A program made the position numbers and the translations under genes. Below, piece after piece: positions 1 through 10,716 of a stretch of 64,000 nucleotides of DNA. Position 1 is the first letter of the stretch. Every line of letters starts with the position of its first letter. The stretch is from Salinicoccus sediminis (GTDB taxonomy: Bacteria > Bacillota > Bacilli > Staphylococcales > Salinicoccaceae). The notes below the pieces were generated by a model. It made no database searches. It saw only the letters and a list, made by a program, of their open reading frames with translations, and was not told where the DNA came from. The DNA is taken from NCBI RefSeq assembly GCF_000986795.1, contig NZ_LAYZ01000004.1:1-64000 (forward strand), given 5' to 3'.

Positions 1-528
1 CTCCCGCTCCTCCTGTATGTCCACCGGCAGTGTGGAAAGCAGCTCGAGCGCCTCTTCGATGCGGGCATTCATGAAGAGATGCTGGAACAGGTGCTGGCCG
101 GTGAACCGGACCGCCTCCTTCTCCACTTCCTCCTCATCATCGATGCTCACTTCAAACATGTTTTCGAGCTCTTCATCATACCCGGAGTCCGGTTCATGCT
201 TCACATACTGCACACCGAAGAGGAACGCCTTGTTGGGATCATTCATGATGATGTACAGCTGGCTCAGTATAAAATAAAATTCAGCATCGTACTGATGCTG
301 AATGAACTCATTGATCAGAATATGTTCGGCTTCCGTCCCGCGGCCCACCTCAGCAAGAAGATAGGCATACTGGGACAGGTACGCAAGATTGTTCCCCTCG
401 AGTTCAATCGCCTTCTGGAAACTCCTCAGAGCATCATGCTTATTGTTTTGTCCTGATTTTTTCATCCCCTGATTGAAATGGAACTCTCCACCCTGGTTGA
501 AGGGGATTACTTTCCTATTGTCATTCAT
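1..528 (-). CDS. Tetratricopeptide-repeat protein, N-terminal part (cut by window edge)
   Basis: The frame opens with ATG at 528 and stays open to base 1, so about 176 residues are visible and the C-terminus lies outside. The start overlaps the end of the upstream acyltransferase gene by 8 bases, which indicates translational coupling. The visible protein is soluble, with no signal peptide or membrane segment. It shows helical repeat texture such as [15 protein letters not shown] and [16 protein letters not shown], which is typical of TPR units. In Staphylococcus a TPR protein sits between the lgt/acyltransferase genes and trxB, so trxB may follow beyond the window. TPR proteins are usually protein-interaction scaffolds; no specific partner can be named from this sequence. 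Confidence 0.8.
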   Translation of the reverse strand, partial: MNDNRKVIPFNQGGEFHFNQGMKKSGQNNKHDALRSFQKAIELEGNNLAYLSQYAYLLAEVGRGTEAEHILINEFIQHQYDAEFYFILSQLYIIMNDPNKAFLFGVQYVKHEPDSGYDEELENMFEVSIDDEEEVEKEAVRFTGQHLFQHLFMNARIEEALELLSTLPVDIQEERE

Positions 529-1009
529 CATTCCTGCTCCTTATAACAAGCGGGTTCCCGTAGCAGGTTGAATGGTCGGGGACATCTTTTGAAACGACGG
601 CCCCTGCACCGACAACCGCGTGATTTCCAATCACCACACCCGGCAGAATCGTCACGTTCGCACCCACCATCGTATCATGGCCGATCCTCACATCACCGAT
701 GCGGTATTCGTCGACCAGATATTCGTGGGTCAATATTACTGTATTATACCCGATTATACTATTTTTGCCAATATGGATGCGCTCAGGGTACATGAGATCC
801 GGCATGGCACGGAATGCGAGGGATACGTTGGCCCCGAGCTTCATGCCGAGCGCCTTCCTGTACAGTACATGCTTGATCTTTGTGGAAGGTGCGTAGCGTC
901 CGAGCTCGATGAATATGAAGTTTTTTATCACTTTGAACCTGGAGATGGTCCTGTACATATTCCACAGCGGATTGACTTTCCCTGCTTTTGTGATCTCGAG
1001 CCTTCTCAT
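521..1009 (-). CDS. Hexapeptide-repeat O-acyltransferase (LbH family)
   Basis: This is a 162-residue protein whose second half consists of hexapeptide repeats ([16 protein letters not shown], then [21 protein letters not shown]). They form the left-handed beta-helix of the maltose/galactoside acetyltransferase superfamily. The histidine in ILTHEY is in the position expected for the catalytic base. Such enzymes transfer acetyl or similar groups from CoA donors to sugars or other hydroxyl acceptors; the substrate is not evident. The gene starts 3 bases after lgt ends, with a GGGAG ribosome site inside the lgt tail, so it is in the hprK-lgt operon. The same gene follows lgt in staphylococci. Confidence 0.88.
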   Translation of the reverse strand: MRRLEITKAGKVNPLWNMYRTISRFKVIKNFIFIELGRYAPSTKIKHVLYRKALGMKLGANVSLAFRAMPDLMYPERIHIGKNSIIGYNTVILTHEYLVDEYRIGDVRIGHDTMVGANVTILPGVVIGNHAVVGAGAVVSKDVPDHSTCYGNPLVIRSRNDE

Positions 1010-1011
1010 CG

Positions 1012-1935
1012 CTATCTCCCTTTTTTACGGTTTTTACCCTTTTTGTGACCCTGCTTTTTCTTGACCGTCTGACCGGCCTGCTTTCTTTTCCCCCGGGCGG
1101 CTTCAGCGCCCCCGGGGCCGTATATGCCCTGTACACTGCCGTATTTCGGCAGGTCATATTTCATCTCGCGGTAGATCCACACTGCAGCTGCCAAAACGAT
1201 GAGCAGGATCGAGATGACCTGTGCCGTGCGGAGGACGTCGCCGATCATCAGGCTGTCCGTGCGCATTCCTTCGATGAAGAACCTGCCTGCTGAATAAAAG
1301 ATGAGATAGAGCAGGATCGTCTGCCCCACTTTAAGTTTCGGCCGCAGCATGAGGAGGATGACAAAACCGAGCAGATTCCACAGTGATTCGTACAGGAATG
1401 TCGGATGGTAGTAGGCGCCGTCGATGTACATCTGGTTGATGATGAACTCCGGAAGTCTGAGGGACTCGAGAAACCCCCGTGTCACTTCACCGCCGTGCGC
1501 CTCCTGGTTCATGAAGTTTCCCCAGCGGCCGATGGCCTGCCCGAGAATCAGGCTGGGCGCGGCAATATCCGCTATCCTGAAAAAGCTGTAGCCCTTCACA
1601 CGACAAAATATGAAACCGGCGAGAGCCCCGCCGATCAGACCGCCGTGGATTGCCATGCCGCCTTCGTTGATCATGATGATGTCAATCGGGTTGCTGCTGT
1701 AGTATTCCCACTGGAATATGACATAGTACAGCCTCGCTCCGATGATGGAGAATATGATGATATAGAACATCAGGTCCATGAACATGCCTTCCGGGAGGCC
1801 GCGCCTGTTCGCCTCACGATCTGCAAGATAGAATCCGAGCAGCATGCCCGCGGCGATGATGATACCGTACCAGTGGATTTCGAGCGGGCCCAGATCAAGT
1901 GCAACCGGACTGAGCGGAGTGGTGCTGAATATCAT
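1012..1935 (-). CDS. lgt: Prolipoprotein diacylglyceryl transferase
   Basis: Lgt transfers diacylglycerol from phosphatidylglycerol to the lipobox cysteine of prelipoproteins in the cytoplasmic membrane. The 307-residue product has multiple membrane segments, the N-terminal LEIHWYG motif, and the family signature [14 protein letters not shown] near residue 135. The start overlaps the hprK stop by four bases (ATGA type). The last 45 residues or so are a lysine- and arginine-rich tail ([18 protein letters not shown] and onward), longer than in most homologues and presumably cytoplasmic. Several candidate substrates lie in this window: the cytochrome c, the siderophore-binding protein, and the EMYY and YtkA-like lipoproteins. 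Confidence 0.97.
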   Translation of the reverse strand: MIFSTTPLSPVALDLGPLEIHWYGIIIAAGMLLGFYLADREANRRGLPEGMFMDLMFYIIIFSIIGARLYYVIFQWEYYSSNPIDIIMINEGGMAIHGGLIGGALAGFIFCRVKGYSFFRIADIAAPSLILGQAIGRWGNFMNQEAHGGEVTRGFLESLRLPEFIINQMYIDGAYYHPTFLYESLWNLLGFVILLMLRPKLKVGQTILLYLIFYSAGRFFIEGMRTDSLMIGDVLRTAQVISILLIVLAAAVWIYREMKYDLPKYGSVQGIYGPGGAEAARGKRKQAGQTVKKKQGHKKGKNRKKGR

Positions 1936-2870
1936 TGCTGTCCCCCCTGACGGCCGTCTGCCATGATCTGTGCATTCAGCCGATCGTTGAATTCCTCTGC
2001 CGCATTATATCCCATGTACTGCATGCGGTGGTTCATTGCAGCTACTTCGATGATGCCGGCGAGACTCCGTCCCGGACGGATCGGAATCGTCTTCTGGTCG
2101 ATTTCCGTATCGAGGATCTTTATCTTCTCCTGGTTGAGACCGAGTCGTTCATACGTCTTGCCCGCCTCCCAGGGCTCAAGGTTGACGTTCAGCATGACCC
2201 GTTTTTCCTCGAGTATGCTCCCCGCTCCGAAGAGGGTCATCACATTGATGATGCCCAGGCCCCGGATCTCGAGCAGGTTCCGGATCAGTGAAGGGGCCGA
2301 GCCCATCAGCACGTTCTTGCTCACCTGCTTGATTTCCACGTTGTCATCCGCCACCAGCCTGTGGCCGTTTTTGACGAGTTCAAGGGCGGTCTCACTCTTG
2401 CCTACACCGCTCTCACCCGTGATCAGCACGCCGATACCGTATATGTCGACAAGCACGCCGTGCAGGTTTGTTTCCGGAGCCAGCGCCTTCTCCAGGAAAT
2501 TGGAGACCCTGCCGATGAAGTTCGTCGTATTGTCCTCTGTGATGAGCAATGGGGTTTGCGTCTGATTGCACGCTTCGATCAGCTCAAGCGGCGCATACAG
2601 GCCGCGGGTGATGATGATGCAGGGCGTCTCCCTGCGGCAGAGCCGCTTGCAGCGGTCTTCGCGCTCCTCATCCGTCAGCATCCTTTCAAAGAATGAAGTC
2701 TCACTCATCCCGAGGACCTGAACACGGTCGGATGAATAGTGTGAAAAATATCCCGCCACTTCCAGGCCGGGACGTGAAACGTCTATGTTGACGATCTCTT
2801 TGCCGAGACCGTCTTTTCCGGCTTTGACCGTCAGGTCAAATGTATCTACCAATGCTTCTACTGTGAGCAT
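1932..2870 (-). CDS. hprK: HPr kinase/phosphorylase
   Basis: HprK phosphorylates and dephosphorylates HPr at Ser46, feeding CcpA-dependent carbon catabolite control. The Walker A loop GESGVGKSE and the signature [15 protein letters not shown] are present. The open frame extends 19 codons further upstream (to 2927), but the start chosen is MLTVEAL at 2870. It follows a GAGGTGA ribosome site at proper distance and gives 312 residues, the normal family length. The gene heads the hprK-lgt-acyltransferase-TPR operon and follows a terminator that separates it from yvlB. A probable cre site (18121-18136) elsewhere in the window would belong to the same regulatory circuit. Confidence 0.97.
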   Translation of the reverse strand: MLTVEALVDTFDLTVKAGKDGLGKEIVNIDVSRPGLEVAGYFSHYSSDRVQVLGMSETSFFERMLTDEEREDRCKRLCRRETPCIIITRGLYAPLELIEACNQTQTPLLITEDNTTNFIGRVSNFLEKALAPETNLHGVLVDIYGIGVLITGESGVGKSETALELVKNGHRLVADDNVEIKQVSKNVLMGSAPSLIRNLLEIRGLGIINVMTLFGAGSILEEKRVMLNVNLEPWEAGKTYERLGLNQEKIKILDTEIDQKTIPIRPGRSLAGIIEVAAMNHRMQYMGYNAAEEFNDRLNAQIMADGRQGGQQ

Positions 2871-2991
2871 ATCGTCACCTCGGCTCTTTAATAATTCAAC
2901 TATAAAGAAATGCATGTGTATTTTCAATCATCCGAAATGGAATGAAATGATAATTTAATGTATATGTCGGGCCTGTGACAGCATAAATAAC

Positions 2992-3020
2992 GGCCCGGCC
3001 GTAATTGCGCCGGCCGGGCC
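2992..3020 (-). terminator. Rho-independent terminator after yvlB
   Basis: A 10-bp GC-rich stem (2992-3001 with 3011-3020) with a 9-base loop is followed on the minus strand by the T-rich run TTATTTATG. It closes the uvrB-uvrA-yvlB unit and separates it from hprK. Confidence 0.88.
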
Positions 3021-3038
3021 AAGAGTCCGTTTATCCTG

Positions 3039-4217
3039 TTAATGGCGGTGGAGTGTCACACTGCCGAATTTGGTGCCGACTTCGAGGATCATTCCGCGCT
3101 CATCTGTATCATTGACAAGCATGAGCTCCTTCAGTCCGATATCCTGATGCTTCATGAACCTCACATTGATGTCCGGCGGGTAATTCAGCTGCCCCACCAC
3201 GGTGCTTATCCTGCCTTCCAGCGCGCGGTCCTTCGGCACGCTGATATTGATGCTCCCCATGTTCGTGTTGATGGAAGCCGATTCCGTCTCCTCTTTGAGC
3301 GACAGGTTGACAGAGCCGTTGGATGATACCGTCAGATCTTTCGCATTCAGCCTGTCGGTGTCCACCGTGCCGACCATGGAGACGAGTTCGAGCGCCCCGT
3401 ATCCGCCGCCTTCGACTTTCACATTGCCGCGGGACGTCCTTGCGAACGCACTCTTTGCAGAAACATTCTCAAGGGTGATGCTGCCGTTCAGTATGTCCAC
3501 GGTCAAATCGCTGAACTCCTCGTTTTCCACCGTCACATTGCCATTGGAGCTTGAGACGATGAGCCGGTTGACCAGCGCGGGGTTGACCTGCAGCTCGACA
3601 TTAACCCGTGCCGAGCGGATATCCGAGACGATCATCAGCTCGTTGTTCTTCACTTCGCAGATGATGTCCTGGAAATAGTTGCGTTTCTTGTCCAGCTTGC
3701 GGTAAAAGGACGTCACTTCGAATTTCGCCGTCGTCACCCTGTCCGTCGGCACGATGGTGATGTTGCCGTTGGTCATGTCCACGGAAATGTTGGAGAAGTC
3801 TTCATCGACGGTCTCGATCAGACGGTTCTTGCCGCCTGAGGAGAACATGGAGTCGATGTTTGAATTTTTGACACTGTCGAACGCCTTCTCAAGCGAACCG
3901 AACACCTGCGAGGCGTACTTCTGGTTTTCAAATTTATTTTTGACGTTGCTGTATGTTTCATTCGCCTTGTCTGGGTTGATGTACTTCTGGAACTCGCCGA
4001 CGAGCTGGTCCCAGGCCTCCGAGGCACTCGCGAAATTGCCGGATGACTTGGTGCTGCGGCCGGTCTGGCTGTTTGAGTGCCTGGCGTCCGGTTCATCTTT
4101 TCGTTCCTGCTGTCCCCCGTCCTCTTTCCGATCCATCGCCTCCATCAGCCTGATGGCTTCTTCGGAACTGATCTTGCCTTCCTCGAGCATTTTCAGTATG
4201 CGGTCTTTATTGTCCAT
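3039..4217 (-). CDS. yvlB: DUF4097-family YvlB-like protein with N-terminal SHOCT-like segment
   Basis: This is a 392-residue protein. Residues 1-30 (ILKMLEEGKISSEEAIRLMEAM) form a short helical SHOCT/YvlB N-terminal domain. A linker of about 100 polar residues follows, then a repetitive beta-strand region (SSNGNVTVENEEF, LNGSITLENVSA, SNGSVNLSL, TNMGSINISV) typical of DUF4097/LiaG adhesin-like beta-solenoids. No signal peptide or membrane span is visible. It starts 2 bases after uvrA, with an AGGAGG site inside the uvrA tail. In Bacillus, yvlB lies in a yvlABCD cluster between the uvr and hprK genes and is linked to cell-envelope stress. Here only yvlB remains, without yvlC or yvlD. The function of the domain is unknown. 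Confidence 0.85.
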   Translation of the reverse strand: MDNKDRILKMLEEGKISSEEAIRLMEAMDRKEDGGQQERKDEPDARHSNSQTGRSTKSSGNFASASEAWDQLVGEFQKYINPDKANETYSNVKNKFENQKYASQVFGSLEKAFDSVKNSNIDSMFSSGGKNRLIETVDEDFSNISVDMTNGNITIVPTDRVTTAKFEVTSFYRKLDKKRNYFQDIICEVKNNELMIVSDIRSARVNVELQVNPALVNRLIVSSSNGNVTVENEEFSDLTVDILNGSITLENVSAKSAFARTSRGNVKVEGGGYGALELVSMVGTVDTDRLNAKDLTVSSNGSVNLSLKEETESASINTNMGSINISVPKDRALEGRISTVVGQLNYPPDINVRFMKHQDIGLKELMLVNDTDERGMILEVGTKFGSVTLHRH

Positions 4218-4218
4218 T

Positions 4219-7059
4219 TCAAACCTCCTGATGGTTTCGTTCCAACCATTTTTTTAGGTGATACCCCGTATAGCTCTGCGGCTCCGCCATCACGTCCCCG
4301 ACAGTGCCGGCTGCGACGATCGTGCCGCCGCCGTCCCCGCCTTCCGGGCCGAGGTCGATGATATGATCCGCCACTTTGATGACATCCAGGTTGTGCTCGA
4401 TGACGATGACCGTATCCCCGTTATCCACGAGACGCTGGATGACGTCGATGAGTTTCCTTATGTCCTCCGAGTGGAGGCCGGTCGTCGGCTCATCCAGTAT
4501 ATAGAGCGATTTGCCGTCGGAGCGCCTGTGCAGTTCCGACGCGAGCTTGACGCGCTGTGCCTCACCGCCTGACAGCGTCGTTGCCGGCTGTCCGAGCCTG
4601 ACGTATCCCAGACCCACATCGAGCAGTGTCTTTATCCTGCGTTTGATCTTGGGCAGGTTTTCAAAGAAGTAATAGGATTCCTCGACGGTCATCGCCAGGA
4701 CATCCGCAATGCTTTTGTCCTTGTATTTCACTTCCAGTGTCTCTCTATTATAACGTTTTCCGTCGCACACTTCACATGGTACGAATACATCCGGCAGAAA
4801 ATGCATTTCGATCTTTATGATGCCGTCGCCTTTGCAGGCTTCACAGCGGCCGCCTTTGACATTGAAGCTGAAGCGGCCTTTCTGATAGCCGCGGACCTTT
4901 GCTTCATTCGTCTGGGCGAACACATCGCGGATGCTGTCGAAGACGCCGGTGTATGTCGCCGGATTGCTCCGCGGCGTACGTCCGATCGGCGACTGGTCGA
5001 TGTCGATGATCTTCTCGATGTTTTCCGCACCCCTGATTTCCTTGTGCTCACCAGGGATCTGCTTGGACTTGTAGAGATTCGTATGCAGACCCTTGTAGAG
5101 GATTTCATTGATCAGTGTGCTTTTCCCGGAGCCGGAAACCCCCGTCACCACATTCAGCACGGACAGCGGCACTTTGACATTCACATTTTTGAGGTTGTTC
5201 TCCCTGGCGCCGCGCACTTCCAGTGCACGGGACATGTCCGGCTTCCTGTATTCTTCAGGGAGCGGAATCTCCCGCCTGCCGCTCAGATACTGGCCGGTGA
5301 TGGAGTTCTCATCCTCCATCACTTCCCCGGGCGTCCCCTGGGAAATGATCCGTCCGCCGTGCTCGCCGGCACCGGGGCCGATATCGATGAGGTAGTCACT
5401 CGCAAGCATCGTATCCTCGTCGTGCTCGACGACGATCAGCGTGTTGCCGATATCCCGCATGCTCTTGAGCGTCCCGATCAGGCGGTCGTTGTCGCGCTGA
5501 TGGAGGCCGATCGACGGTTCATCCAGTATATAGAGCACACCGGAAAGGCGTGAGCCGATCTGGGTGGCCAGCCTGATCCGCTGCGCCTCCCCGCCCGAGA
5601 GCGTCCCGCTCCGTCGGTTCAGCGTCAGGTAATCCAGCCCCACGTTGAATAAAAACAGCAGGCGCTCGTTGATCTCCTTCAGTACCGGCGCGGCGATCTG
5701 CCTGTTCTGTGCCGAGAGGGAAGGGGATTCGAAGAAATCCAGCGCCTCTCTGACGGACTGGTCGACCGCCTCGCCCACATGCCTGCCGTCGATTTTTACG
5801 GCCATCGCCTCTTCGTTCAGCCTGTAGCCGTCGCACGTCTTGCATGTGATTTCGCGCATGTACCTGCTCATTACATCCCTCGTATATTCGGAAGGACTCT
5901 CTTTGTACCTGCGTTCGATGTTGTTGATGATGCCTTCATACGGCATCGTCCTGCGGCGGGTGACGCCGTTGTCCTGTTTGAACACATAGTCGACGGTCTC
6001 CCCTTTTGAACCGTGCAGCACAAGCTTCCTGTCCGGCGCCGGCAGCTCTTCAAACGGCACATCCATATCGATGTTGAAATGTTCGCATGTCTGGCGCAGC
6101 AGCGTCGGATAGTAGTTGGAACTGATTGGCTGCCATGGCTGGAGCGCCCCTTCCTCGAGCGTCAGGCCGGCGTCAGGCACGACGAGGCGCTCGTCGACGG
6201 CCATCTTCATGCCGAGCCCGTCACAATCCGGGCAGGCGCCGTACGGAGCGTTGAAGGAAAAGAGCCTCGGCTCCATCTCGGATATCGTGAAGCCGCACTC
6301 GGGACACGAGAAATTCTCGGAGAAGTGCAAATCCTCGCCGTCGATCACGTTGACGACGACGTTGCCGTTCCCCTTGTCAAGCGTCGTCTGAAGCGAGTCG
6401 CTGAGCCGTGCCTCGACACCTTCGCGCACTGCCAGGCGGTCGATGACGACATCGATATTGTGCTTTTTGTTCTTGTTCAACTCCGGCACCGCTTCGATGT
6501 CATGCATCTCGCCGTCCACGACGACGCGGGCGTAGCCTTCCCTGCCCAGATCTTCGAGCAGTTTCTCATGCCGGCCCTTTTTGCCGCGGATGACCGGCGC
6601 AAACAGCTGCACTTTTGTCCGATCGGGCAGCTTCATCACCCGGTCCGTCATCTCCTGGATCGTCTGTGATGTGATTTCAACACCATGTATCGGGCAGTAA
6701 GGTGTACCCGCGCGGGCATAGAGCAGGCGCAGGTAATCATAGATTTCGGTAATTGTCGAGACGGTCGAACGCGGGTTGTTGCTCGTCGTCTTCTGATCTA
6801 TGGAAATTGCGGGCGACAGGCCCTCGATCGAATCCACATCCGGCTTCTCCATGTTGCCGAGGAACTGTCTGGCATATGCACTGAGCGACTCCACATAGCG
6901 CCTCTGTCCTTCTGCGTAGATCGTGTCAAAGGCGAGTGAAGACTTGCCGGATCCGGACAGGCCGGTCATGACGACCAGCTTGTCCCTCGGGATGTCCACA
7001 TTTATGTCTTTCAGGTTGTGCTGTTTCGCACCTCTGATGCTGATATGAGTATTTCTCAC
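4219..7059 (-). CDS. uvrA: Excinuclease ABC subunit A
   Basis: UvrA is the DNA damage-recognition ATPase of nucleotide excision repair and loads UvrB. The 946-residue protein has two ABC modules (Walker [10 protein letters not shown] near residue 32 and GVSGSGKST near 640), and both LSGGEAQR signatures are visible. Two CxxC zinc-finger pairs are present: CPEC...CPDC, and CEAC...CEVC in the second half. The gene starts 8 bases after uvrB ends and is cotranscribed with it under the LexA box at 9102-9115. Long open frames on the opposite strand here are codon-bias shadows. Confidence 0.98.
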   Translation of the reverse strand: MRNTHISIRGAKQHNLKDINVDIPRDKLVVMTGLSGSGKSSLAFDTIYAEGQRRYVESLSAYARQFLGNMEKPDVDSIEGLSPAISIDQKTTSNNPRSTVSTITEIYDYLRLLYARAGTPYCPIHGVEITSQTIQEMTDRVMKLPDRTKVQLFAPVIRGKKGRHEKLLEDLGREGYARVVVDGEMHDIEAVPELNKNKKHNIDVVIDRLAVREGVEARLSDSLQTTLDKGNGNVVVNVIDGEDLHFSENFSCPECGFTISEMEPRLFSFNAPYGACPDCDGLGMKMAVDERLVVPDAGLTLEEGALQPWQPISSNYYPTLLRQTCEHFNIDMDVPFEELPAPDRKLVLHGSKGETVDYVFKQDNGVTRRRTMPYEGIINNIERRYKESPSEYTRDVMSRYMREITCKTCDGYRLNEEAMAVKIDGRHVGEAVDQSVREALDFFESPSLSAQNRQIAAPVLKEINERLLFLFNVGLDYLTLNRRSGTLSGGEAQRIRLATQIGSRLSGVLYILDEPSIGLHQRDNDRLIGTLKSMRDIGNTLIVVEHDEDTMLASDYLIDIGPGAGEHGGRIISQGTPGEVMEDENSITGQYLSGRREIPLPEEYRKPDMSRALEVRGARENNLKNVNVKVPLSVLNVVTGVSGSGKSTLINEILYKGLHTNLYKSKQIPGEHKEIRGAENIEKIIDIDQSPIGRTPRSNPATYTGVFDSIRDVFAQTNEAKVRGYQKGRFSFNVKGGRCEACKGDGIIKIEMHFLPDVFVPCEVCDGKRYNRETLEVKYKDKSIADVLAMTVEESYYFFENLPKIKRRIKTLLDVGLGYVRLGQPATTLSGGEAQRVKLASELHRRSDGKSLYILDEPTTGLHSEDIRKLIDVIQRLVDNGDTVIVIEHNLDVIKVADHIIDLGPEGGDGGGTIVAAGTVGDVMAEPQSYTGYHLKKWLERNHQEV

Positions 7060-7066
7060 GATTGAA

Positions 7067-9040
7067 TCACCCTTCTGCTTTCAGTTCGAATAATGCATCC
7101 CTCAGTTCCGAGGCCGTTTCGAAATCGAGGTCTTTTGCAGCCTGCTTCATGTCCTTCTCCAGCTGTTCGATGGTCTTTTCGCGTTCTTTCTTCGTCATCT
7201 TTTTGGACGGCTTGACGTCTTCCTTGTGTGCATCCTCTTTGATCTCCACTTCGGCGCTGATGGAATCGCGGATCTCCTTGGTGATGGTCGTCGGTGTGAT
7301 GCCGTGCGCCTCGTTGAACGCCATCTGCGTTTCGCGGCGGCGCGCGGTTTCATCCAGTGCATAGCGCATGGAATCCGTAATCTTGTCCGCGTACATAATC
7401 ACCTTGCCCTCGCTGTTACGCGCCGCGCGCCCGATGGTCTGGACGAGGGAGCGGCCGGAGCGCAGGAACCCTTCCTTGTCCGCATCCAGTATCGCAACCA
7501 GCGACACTTCCGGAATGTCGAGCCCTTCCCTCAGGAGGTTGATCCCCACGAGCACATCGAATGTCCCCATGCGCAGATCCCGGATGATTTCAATGCGTTC
7601 AAGCGTCTTTATCTCAGAGTGCAGGTACTGTACTTTGACACCCGCCTCCTTCAGATAATCCGTCAGATCCTCCGACATCTTCTTTGTCAGTGTGGTGATC
7701 AGCACCCGCTCGTTCCTCTCGGCCCGGGCAACGATCTCTTCAAGCAGGTCATCGATCTGATGCCCGCTCGGCCGGACATCGATTTCCGGATCGAGAAGTC
7801 CCGTCGGCCGGATGATCTGTTCGACCATCTTCTCGGTATGTTCAAGTTCATAAGGGCCCGGTGTGGCCGACACATAGAGCAGCTGCTGTGCTTTGGATTC
7901 GAATTCGCCAAACTGCAGCGGCCGGTTGTCGAGAGCACTCGGCAGCCTGAAGCCATGGTCGACGAGCACCTGCTTACGCGCCTGGTCCCCGTTGTACATG
8001 CCGCGGACCTGCGGCAGTGTGACGTGGGATTCATCGATCATGATGAGGAAATCATCGAAGTAGTCAAGCAGCGTATAGGGTGTGGACCCCATCGGCCTCA
8101 GCGTAAGATGGACGGAATAGTTCTCGATGCCTGAACAGAATCCCATCTCCCGCATCATTTCAAGGTCATAGTTCGTGCGCTGTTCGAGCCTCTGCGCCTC
8201 GAGGAGTTTCTCGTCCGCACGCAGTTTCTCAAGCTGTTCTTCAAGTTCCTTTTCAATGCGTTCGATAGCCACCTTCATCTTCTCGTCACGCGTGACGAAG
8301 TGGGAGGCCGGGAAGATTGCAGTATGCTCGCGCTCGACGAGCACTTCACCCGTCAGGTAGTTGACCTCCCTGATGCGGTCAATCTCATCCCCGAAGAACT
8401 CCACACGGATGCACTGTTCATCTTCCGATGCCGGGAACACTTCGACGATGTCGCCGCGCACGCGGAACGTCCCCCGCTTGAAATCGATGTCGTTCCGTGT
8501 GTACTGTATGTCGACCAGCTGGCGCAGGAATTCATTGCGGTCCATCTGCATGCCGACGCGCGCACTCACGACCATCTCCCTGTATTCCTCCGGATTACCG
8601 AGGCCGTAGATGCAGCTGACGGATGAGATGATGATCACATCATCACGTTCGAAAAGTGCACTCGTTGCGGAGTGGCGCAGCTTGTCGATCTCCTCGTTGA
8701 TCTGTGCATCCTTCTCTATGAATGTATCGGTCTGCGGGACGTATGCCTCCGGCTGATAGTAGTCATAGTAGCTTACAAAGTACTCTACCCTGTTATTCGG
8801 AAAGAATTCCTTGAATTCGCTGTACAGCTGTCCTGCCAGCGTCTTGTTGTGGGCGATGATCAGAGTCGGCTTGCCGATTTCCTTTATCACCTGGCTCATC
8901 GTATATGTCTTGCCGGTGCCCGTCGCACCGAGCAGCGTCTGGTGGCGGTTGCCGGAACGTATTTGTTCGGTCAGTTCCCTGATCGCCTTCGGCTGATCGC
9001 CGGCGGGTTCGAATTTAGAGACGATCTCAAATTGTGCCAT
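7067..9040 (-). CDS. uvrB: Excinuclease ABC subunit B
   Basis: UvrB is the damage-verifying helicase-like subunit that hands lesions to UvrC. The protein is 657 residues from [10 protein letters not shown], with Walker [11 protein letters not shown], the beta-hairpin region [12 protein letters not shown], and the C-terminal UVR/UvrC-binding motif ([20 protein letters not shown]). The open frame runs 47 codons upstream to 9181, but that stretch lacks family similarity and would run through the LexA box. ATG at 9040 has a GGGGAAGAG ribosome site and gives the normal length. Confidence 0.98.
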   Translation of the reverse strand: MAQFEIVSKFEPAGDQPKAIRELTEQIRSGNRHQTLLGATGTGKTYTMSQVIKEIGKPTLIIAHNKTLAGQLYSEFKEFFPNNRVEYFVSYYDYYQPEAYVPQTDTFIEKDAQINEEIDKLRHSATSALFERDDVIIISSVSCIYGLGNPEEYREMVVSARVGMQMDRNEFLRQLVDIQYTRNDIDFKRGTFRVRGDIVEVFPASEDEQCIRVEFFGDEIDRIREVNYLTGEVLVEREHTAIFPASHFVTRDEKMKVAIERIEKELEEQLEKLRADEKLLEAQRLEQRTNYDLEMMREMGFCSGIENYSVHLTLRPMGSTPYTLLDYFDDFLIMIDESHVTLPQVRGMYNGDQARKQVLVDHGFRLPSALDNRPLQFGEFESKAQQLLYVSATPGPYELEHTEKMVEQIIRPTGLLDPEIDVRPSGHQIDDLLEEIVARAERNERVLITTLTKKMSEDLTDYLKEAGVKVQYLHSEIKTLERIEIIRDLRMGTFDVLVGINLLREGLDIPEVSLVAILDADKEGFLRSGRSLVQTIGRAARNSEGKVIMYADKITDSMRYALDETARRRETQMAFNEAHGITPTTITKEIRDSISAEVEIKEDAHKEDVKPSKKMTKKEREKTIEQLEKDMKQAAKDLDFETASELRDALFELKAEG

Positions 9041-9101
9041 ATTCTCTTCCCCCCATTTTATTCTGTACTTTATCATTCTACCAAATAAAAAATAGAAATA
9101 A

Positions 9102-9115
9102 CAAACATTTGTTCG
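9102..9115 (-). promoter_or_regulatory. LexA (SOS) box upstream of uvrB
   Basis: On the minus strand the site reads CGAACAAATGTTTG, one mismatch from the Gram-positive LexA consensus CGAAC-N4-GTTCG. It lies 62 bases before the uvrB start and just after csbA, where an SOS-inducible uvrBA promoter is expected. Confidence 0.85.
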
Positions 9116-9122
9116 GTTATTT

Positions 9123-9359
9123 CTACTCGTCTTCCACTTTATCCAGATTATATAATTCCACAAGCATGTAGCCGATGACAATCGACAGCGAGTCGATGAA
9201 AATCACCCACTCGGAAGGATAGAATCCCCGGTATATGGAAACGCCGAAAATGATGAACGTCAATATTACCGCAACGTATTTGTTCCGTGTCATGCGGGTG
9301 AAGAACACGACGGTCACAGCCGGTACGACCATGGCCATCATATACCAGTAAAGATCCAC
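9123..9359 (-). CDS. csbA: CsbA-like small membrane protein (DUF2198)
   Basis: The protein is 78 residues when started at GTG 9359, six bases after the stop of the HD-domain gene. It has two or three hydrophobic segments separated by [13 protein letters not shown], matching the Bacillus CsbA pattern (FTRVTFNHYVA) as I recall it, and an acidic tail. CsbA is a sigma-B-controlled membrane protein of unknown function encoded beside uvrBA in Bacillus, so synteny supports the call. The start is uncertain: the AGGGAG site lies about 11 bases upstream of GTG, and an ATG pair a few codons later is possible. The longer frame to 9476 only reads the neighbour in another phase. Confidence 0.75.
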   Translation of the reverse strand: MDLYWYMMAMVVPAVTVVFFTRMTRNKYVAVILTFIIFGVSIYRGFYPSEWVIFIDSLSIVIGYMLVELYNLDKVEDE

Positions 9360-9364
9360 TGGCT

Positions 9365-10003
9365 CTATATCTCCCTGTCCATTATCGATTCGGTGATTTC
9401 CATGAGTTCCGTGCGGGGGATGAAGCGTTCCTTCAGAATATCCGACAGTATGTTTTCGAGGAAATCCTGCACACATGCCAGATGCGAGAATTTCTTTATC
9501 GTCACGAGCGACATTTCATATATTTCGAAGAATAAAGGTTCCGGGTTCCGTTTCTGTATCTCCCCGAACGATTCATACAGCAGGTCGATCTTATCCGCCA
9601 CGGAGAGGATCTGCCCTTCCAGCGTCTCATCCTTCCCTTCCTTGAGGCGGCGCTTGTAGATCTCCTGATACTGCTCCGGGAATTCCTCCTCGATGAAGCG
9701 CGAGGTCATCGTCTCCTCCACTTCCATGAACAGCATGTTGAGTTCGCCCGACGCGTATTTCACCGGTGTCTTGATGTCCCCCGTAAAGATTTCGGGATAG
9801 TCATGATTCAGCGCCTTTTCGTAAAGGTCCTTCCAGTTGACCTCATTGCCGTGGTATTCCTCGACTGTCCCCAGATACTGGGCGATTTTCGTCACCTTGA
9901 AGGAATGCGCGGCGACGTTATGTTCCTGGTACTTGAACTTCCCCGGGCAGCGGACCAGCTTCTCAAGGTCGTTCAGGCTCTTAAAATACTGATGTACACC
10001 CAT
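9365..10003 (-). CDS. HD-domain phosphohydrolase, YfbR-like (probable 5'-nucleotidase)
   Basis: This is a 212-residue soluble protein with the HD metal ligands H in AAHSF (about residue 33), HD in LNHDYPEI (about 68) and D in SVADKID (about 137). Its length and arrangement fit the YfbR-like family (PF12917 type), whose E. coli member dephosphorylates deoxynucleoside 5'-monophosphates. The start codon overlaps the stop of the upstream TlpA-like gene by one base (TAATG), showing tight coupling. The physiological substrate here is inferred, not shown. Confidence 0.82.
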   Translation of the reverse strand: MGVHQYFKSLNDLEKLVRCPGKFKYQEHNVAAHSFKVTKIAQYLGTVEEYHGNEVNWKDLYEKALNHDYPEIFTGDIKTPVKYASGELNMLFMEVEETMTSRFIEEEFPEQYQEIYKRRLKEGKDETLEGQILSVADKIDLLYESFGEIQKRNPEPLFFEIYEMSLVTIKKFSHLACVQDFLENILSDILKERFIPRTELMEITESIMDREI

Positions 10004-10590
10004 TATGACTCCTCCTTCACATAGTTGACATAGCTGTCTATCAAGTCCGTGCCGACCTCGCCGATATAGGCGCGTACAATCGTGCCTTCACTGTCAACGA
10101 AGAATGTCGTCGGCATCAGATGGATCTTGTATGATTCGATTGCCGCGGGCTCATCTGAGAACTCGTAGACCGGATATGTAACCCCGAATTCCTCGAGGAA
10201 CTTATCCCGGTTGCTGTCGCTGTCGTCGATGTTGATGCCGACGACATCAAGTGACCCGCCGCCGCGGGATGCCTGATATTCGATCAGCTCCGGCGTCTCC
10301 CGGCGGCATGGATCACACCAGGAGGCGAAGAAATTGACCACCGTGACCTCATTGGATGTGATCGTTTCATGCAACGATCCGCTGTCGTTGATCACCCCGG
10401 TGAATTCCCCGTCAAGGATGTTCCGTCCCACGGCATGGTGGTTGTCCCGGCCCTCCGAACTCTGCAGCGTCTCGAGTGACTGCTGCTCGAGCCGCTCATC
10501 CGAAACATTGAGCACCGCCCGTATACCCGCGCCGACCAGTATGAAGAAAGCCGCGAGTGCAATTATTATGATGATATTTTTCTTTTTCAT
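10003..10590 (-). CDS. Membrane-anchored thioredoxin-like protein, TlpA/ResA type
   Basis: The 195-residue protein has an N-terminal signal anchor (after MKKKN, about 20 hydrophobic residues) and an extracytoplasmic thioredoxin fold. The redox motif is WCDPC at about residue 110, preceded by VVNFFASW, and the cis-proline lies in LMPTTFFVD. ResA-like proteins reduce haem-binding cysteines during cytochrome c maturation, and a c-type cytochrome is encoded 3 kb away, so a role there is possible. The CDPC dipeptide differs from the CEPC of ResA. It is first in the run leading to HD-csbA. Confidence 0.85.
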   Translation of the reverse strand: MKKKNIIIIIALAAFFILVGAGIRAVLNVSDERLEQQSLETLQSSEGRDNHHAVGRNILDGEFTGVINDSGSLHETITSNEVTVVNFFASWCDPCRRETPELIEYQASRGGGSLDVVGINIDDSDSNRDKFLEEFGVTYPVYEFSDEPAAIESYKIHLMPTTFFVDSEGTIVRAYIGEVGTDLIDSYVNYVKEES

Positions 10591-10671
10591 GGATACAACA
10601 TACCTAACTCTATTATTTCAACCATTTTAACACAAGTGCCCTAAGTATTCAGTTTTTCGCGCACAAAAAGA

Positions 10672-10694
10672 CATCCTGCACAATGTGCAGGATG
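10672..10694 (-). terminator. Terminator after the NlpC/P60 hydrolase gene
   Basis: A perfect 10-bp stem (10672-10681 with 10685-10694) with a 3-base loop is followed on the minus strand by TCTTTTTG. Confidence 0.88.
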
Positions 10695-10716
10695 CCAGTC
10701 TTTCTAAATACCGGTA

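Noticed and set aside
7067..9181. Longer uvrB starting at 9181
   Set aside because: The extra 47 codons cross the LexA box and have no family similarity; ATG 9040 has a good ribosome site.
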